Position numbers and translations under genes: made by a program. From Alcaligenaceae bacterium (GTDB lineage: Bacteria > Pseudomonadota > Gammaproteobacteria > Burkholderiales > Burkholderiaceae_B), in NCBI GenBank assembly GCA_947378965.1, contig CANCMG010000042.1:1-35724 (forward strand): 35,724 nt of DNA, read 5' to 3'. Under the pieces are notes generated by a model. It had not been told where the DNA came from. It saw nothing but the letters and a program-made list of their open reading frames with translations, and ran no database searches. This document shows, in pieces, positions 33,055-35,724 of the stretch (positions are counted from its first letter, which is position 1; each line of letters begins with the position of its first letter).

Positions 33055-34812
33055 ATGCTGACGTCTACTGCTGAGCAGTCCAAAGCTGGTCGTATTGCCC
33101 AGACCGCCTTTGCACTGTTTGGCAATTGGTTTTGGTCAGGGTTGTTGCTGATCATCCTCGCCCTCTTGGTCATCTATCCAATGATCATGCTGGTGGTGGG
33201 TGCGCTCACCGACATGGATCCGATCACAGAGGGGATCGATGTTTCGCGCTTTGCGCTGCATCATTTTTCTGCTGCGTTAACAAATCCCAATGCGTCTGCT
33301 GCGTTGCTCAATTCGTTGATCGCGTGTGGGGGCGGTGCGCTCGTGGCTGTTGTGGTTGGTCTGACTTTTTCTTGGATGGTGGTGCGCACTAATATGCCTG
33401 GGCGCAAGCTGATCGCTGCGTTGTCATACATCCCGTTGTTTGTTCCACCAATGGTAGGTGCCATCGCCTGGTCTCTGTTGGGATCACCGACAACCGGTCT
33501 GCTCAACACATTTTTTAAATGGTTTAACGTCGACGTTCGAATCAATATCTACTCGATGGGTGGTTTGATTGCGGTGTTTGGGATGTATTACGCGCCCTAT
33601 GTGTATATGTTCACGGCCTCGGCGCTACGCAACATGGATCCCACGCTTGAAGAGGCCTCTGAAATTAGTGGCGCCAGTGCCTTTTATACGCAGTTGCATG
33701 TGACGTTCCCCTTGATCTTGCCTGCTATCCTATCCAGTATGTTGTTGTCCTTTGTGGTGATGTTAGGGATTTACGGGATCCCGTCGGTGCTCGGTTCTCA
33801 ATCTGGAATCATGTTGCTCAGTACCTATTTGTTTCAGCTGACGTCCTGGAGCCCGCCTCTTTATAACGCCGCCGCAGCGGTATCAATCTTGATGATTATT
33901 GTTGCCGCCGTGTTGGTATTGATCCAGCAAAAAGTATTGTCTAAGCGTAGCTACATCACGATCAGTGGCAAAGGTTTTCGCCCACGTGAATTAAATCTTG
34001 GTCACTGGAAATGGTTGATGTTTGTGCTGGCAATGCTCTACCTGTTAGTGGTCGTGGTCTTGCCGATCGCGGCGCTTTCTATCGCAGCGACTCGAAAATT
34101 CATGTTTGTCCCAACGATGGCAAGCCTGTTTGAACTGAAGCAATACTCATGGGGGCATTTTCAAACAGTACTTGCTGATCAGCAAACCATCCAATCGGTC
34201 TGGAACACTCTGGTCATTGGCTGTGCCACAGCCCTTGTGGGTGGCGTTCTCGCTTTTGCGATTGGCTACACGGTGCAGCGCAAAGATGCGCCGGCCGCAC
34301 GCGTGATTGATTTAATTTCTACCTTGCCGGCCGCCGTGCCAGGTTTGATTGTTGGGGTTGCGTACCTGTGGGCGTGGATTGGTCTGCCGATTGGCCTGTA
34401 TGGCACGATCTGGATTTTGGTGTTTGCGTTTGTGGGGCGTTTCATCCCTGATACCGTCAAAGTGCTGTCGACGTCACTTGCACAAATTCACCCCGAGTTA
34501 AAAGAAGCCGCCTGGATCTCTGGCAAGGGGCCGTTGCGCACGATCACCACGATCATTCTGCCGTTGGCCAAGCCCGGTGTCGCAGCGGCGATGACGCTTC
34601 TGTTTGTGCTGGCTATTCGAGAGCTCGGGTCTTCACTTTTTTTGTATACGACCGACACCATGATGATGGCGATCGCGCTCTTGAATCTGTATGAAAGTGG
34701 CACCTTAGGGACTGCCGCGGCCTTTGGCTTAGCGCAGGTGGTGTTACTTGGGTTATTGATTGGGCTCGCCAATCGTTTGTCGGGCGGGTCAACAAATTCG
34801 AGTGTTGGATGA
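33055..34812 (+). CDS. ABC transporter permease with two fused membrane domains (FbpB-like)
   Basis: A 585-residue inner-membrane protein formed by two tandem permease domains, as in FbpB/AfuB/SfuB proteins. Each half has its EAA coupling loop: EASEISGASAFYTQLHVTFP in the first and KEAAWISGKGPLRTITTIIL in the second, with P following as ILP. About 12 membrane segments are evident. It lies 35 bases after the binding-protein gene and 46 before the ATPase gene. It would form the whole translocation pore with a homodimer of the ATPase. Confidence 0.92.
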   Translation: MLTSTAEQSKAGRIAQTAFALFGNWFWSGLLLIILALLVIYPMIMLVVGALTDMDPITEGIDVSRFALHHFSAALTNPNASAALLNSLIACGGGALVAVVVGLTFSWMVVRTNMPGRKLIAALSYIPLFVPPMVGAIAWSLLGSPTTGLLNTFFKWFNVDVRINIYSMGGLIAVFGMYYAPYVYMFTASALRNMDPTLEEASEISGASAFYTQLHVTFPLILPAILSSMLLSFVVMLGIYGIPSVLGSQSGIMLLSTYLFQLTSWSPPLYNAAAAVSILMIIVAAVLVLIQQKVLSKRSYITISGKGFRPRELNLGHWKWLMFVLAMLYLLVVVVLPIAALSIAATRKFMFVPTMASLFELKQYSWGHFQTVLADQQTIQSVWNTLVIGCATALVGGVLAFAIGYTVQRKDAPAARVIDLISTLPAAVPGLIVGVAYLWAWIGLPIGLYGTIWILVFAFVGRFIPDTVKVLSTSLAQIHPELKEAAWISGKGPLRTITTIILPLAKPGVAAAMTLLFVLAIRELGSSLFLYTTDTMMMAIALLNLYESGTLGTAAAFGLAQVVLLGLLIGLANRLSGGSTNSSVG

Positions 34813-34858
34813 AAGCGATGATAATCAGGCTGCTGATGAGTGTGTTGGAGATTAGATA

Positions 34859-35724
34859 ATGGCAGTCACACTTGATGTGCAATGCTTGGTGAAAGAATTC
34901 TCGTCGGGGCGCCCGGCGGTGGATCAAGTGAGCTTTCAAATCCCAACCGGTGAAATCACCGTGCTGTTGGGGCCTTCTGGGTGCGGCAAGACAACGACGT
35001 TGCGGTGCGTCGCAGGCTTAGAGCATCCGACAGCAGGCCAAATTTTGATCGATGGTCAAATGGTATCGGCGCCGTTGCAAGGACTTTCAGTCGCGCCCAG
35101 ACATCGCGAAGTCGGGATGGTTTTTCAGTCTTATGCGGTGTGGCCCCACATGACCGTCAAACAAAATGTCGCCTATCCTTTGAAGCATCGTGGTATTGGT
35201 CGGCAAGAGATTGAACAGAAGGTTAAAGAGGCGCTTGAGCTAGTGGATTTACTTGAGTATGCGGATCGACCTGCAACCTCGTTATCCGGTGGGCAGATGC
35301 AGCGCGTGGCACTAGCGCGTAGTTTGAGTTATCAACCAAAAATATTATTACTTGACGAGCCGCTGTCTAATTTAGATGCCAAGTTACGCCTGCGGCTGCG
35401 GGCTGATTTGCGCCGCATTATCAAGCAAGCAGGTTTGACTGCCCTGTATGTTACGCATGACCAATCAGAGGCCGTGGTGCTAGGCGATCAGATCGGCGTG
35501 ATGAATCAAGGCAAGCTGTTGCAGATGGGTTCGCCACAACATATTTATAACCAACCTTCTGATTTGTTTGTTGCTAGTTTCACGGGCGCCTCAAACGCCT
35601 TGCACGGAACTGTGATCAACCAAGATGGTGTCGATCATGTCGTCGAGCTGGCACAGGGTGCGAAGGTGCGGGCGCGGTGTTTGAGTCCGTTGGGTCAGGG
35701 AAGGGCGGTCGTGATCGCCGTGCG
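34859..35724 (+). CDS. ABC transporter ATPase (FbpC/PotA-like), truncated at the window edge
   Basis: The frame from ATG 34859 is open to the end of the window (288 codons). GGAG lies eight bases upstream. Walker A is GPSGCGKTT, the Q-loop is VGMVFQSYAVWPHM, the signature is LSGGQMQRVALARS, Walker B is LLLDEPLSNLD and the switch His is in YVTHDQSEA. After about residue 240 the protein continues into the regulatory TOBE region, FTGASNALHGTV. It completes the importer with the two upstream genes. The C terminus and stop lie beyond the window. Confidence 0.93.
   Translation, partial: MAVTLDVQCLVKEFSSGRPAVDQVSFQIPTGEITVLLGPSGCGKTTTLRCVAGLEHPTAGQILIDGQMVSAPLQGLSVAPRHREVGMVFQSYAVWPHMTVKQNVAYPLKHRGIGRQEIEQKVKEALELVDLLEYADRPATSLSGGQMQRVALARSLSYQPKILLLDEPLSNLDAKLRLRLRADLRRIIKQAGLTALYVTHDQSEAVVLGDQIGVMNQGKLLQMGSPQHIYNQPSDLFVASFTGASNALHGTVINQDGVDHVVELAQGAKVRARCLSPLGQGRAVVIAV

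Noticed and set aside
32003-35724. Calling the last operon fbpABC/afuABC (ferric iron uptake)
   Set aside because: Only the architecture fits; the tyrosines that bind Fe3+ in FbpA are not visible in the binding protein.
1-35724. tRNA, rRNA or riboswitch genes
   Set aside because: No cloverleaf, rRNA segment or known riboswitch core was recognised by eye; a covariance-model scan would be decisive.

Overview
The window reads as a chromosomal segment of a betaproteobacterium, most likely Burkholderiales (Alcaligenaceae/Comamonadaceae-like). This is inferred from two Bug/TctC solute-receptor genes, dense clusters of organic-acid transporters (HAAT-type ABC, TRAP, orphan binding proteins), a BigR-type persulfide module, a KorABC-type 2-oxoacid oxidoreductase, and moderate G+C by eye. 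No rRNA, tRNA or CRISPR array was seen. Both edges are cut: the left edge lies in what looks like the right end of an IS200/IS605-type (TnpB) element, and the right edge cuts an ABC ATPase gene.

Layout. (1) 1-148: IS200/IS605-like right end or omega-RNA. (2) 260-9619: catabolic-looking island with an Asp/Glu/hydantoin-type racemase (+), a five-gene branched-chain-amino-acid-type ABC transporter (-; SBP-livG-livF-livH-livM), and, divergent from it, a PaaK-like acyl-CoA ligase and a GAF-domain protein (+), then two divergent PuuE-like polysaccharide-deacetylase-fold genes. (3) 9776-12344: sulfide/persulfide module: a minus-strand operon of BigR-like ArsR repressor and two half-size YeeE/YedE proteins, and on the plus strand a persulfide dioxygenase-like metallo-beta-lactamase and a DUF2892 protein. 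Between the last two lies a second IS200/IS605-like right end with no tnpB. (4) 12555-17289: korC-korA-korB operon for a three-subunit 2-oxoacid:NAD(P)/ferredoxin oxidoreductase, separated from the sulfur genes by a strong bidirectional terminator. (5) 17618-21706: Bug receptor, 37-bp tandem repeats, D-2-hydroxyacid dehydrogenase, second Bug receptor, LysE/RhtB exporter. (6) 21930-26060: a leuB-leuC-leuD-like operon in non-canonical order that runs, by a 4-base overlap, into an NMT1/SsuA-type binding-protein gene. (7) 26270-27271: full-length YeeE/TsuA-like thiosulfate transporter. (8) 27419-31772: minus-strand operon of VOC protein, TRAP DctP, SDR dehydrogenase, DctQ, DctM. (9) 32003-end: plus-strand ABC importer of FbpABC architecture whose binding protein lacks the ferric-iron tyrosine pair.

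The genes suggest a heterotroph that scavenges diverse carboxylates and amides and couples import to CoA activation, hydrolysis and redox steps, with a self-contained sulfide/persulfide detoxification switch. The strongest candidates for something undescribed are the LeuBCD-like operon with its own binding protein, the ligase/GAF/twin-PuuE cluster, and the tnpB-less omega-RNA-like end inside the persulfide locus. Several start codons were moved from the longest reading frame on the basis of Shine-Dalgarno sites, including TTG for korC and GTG for livH and the VOC gene.
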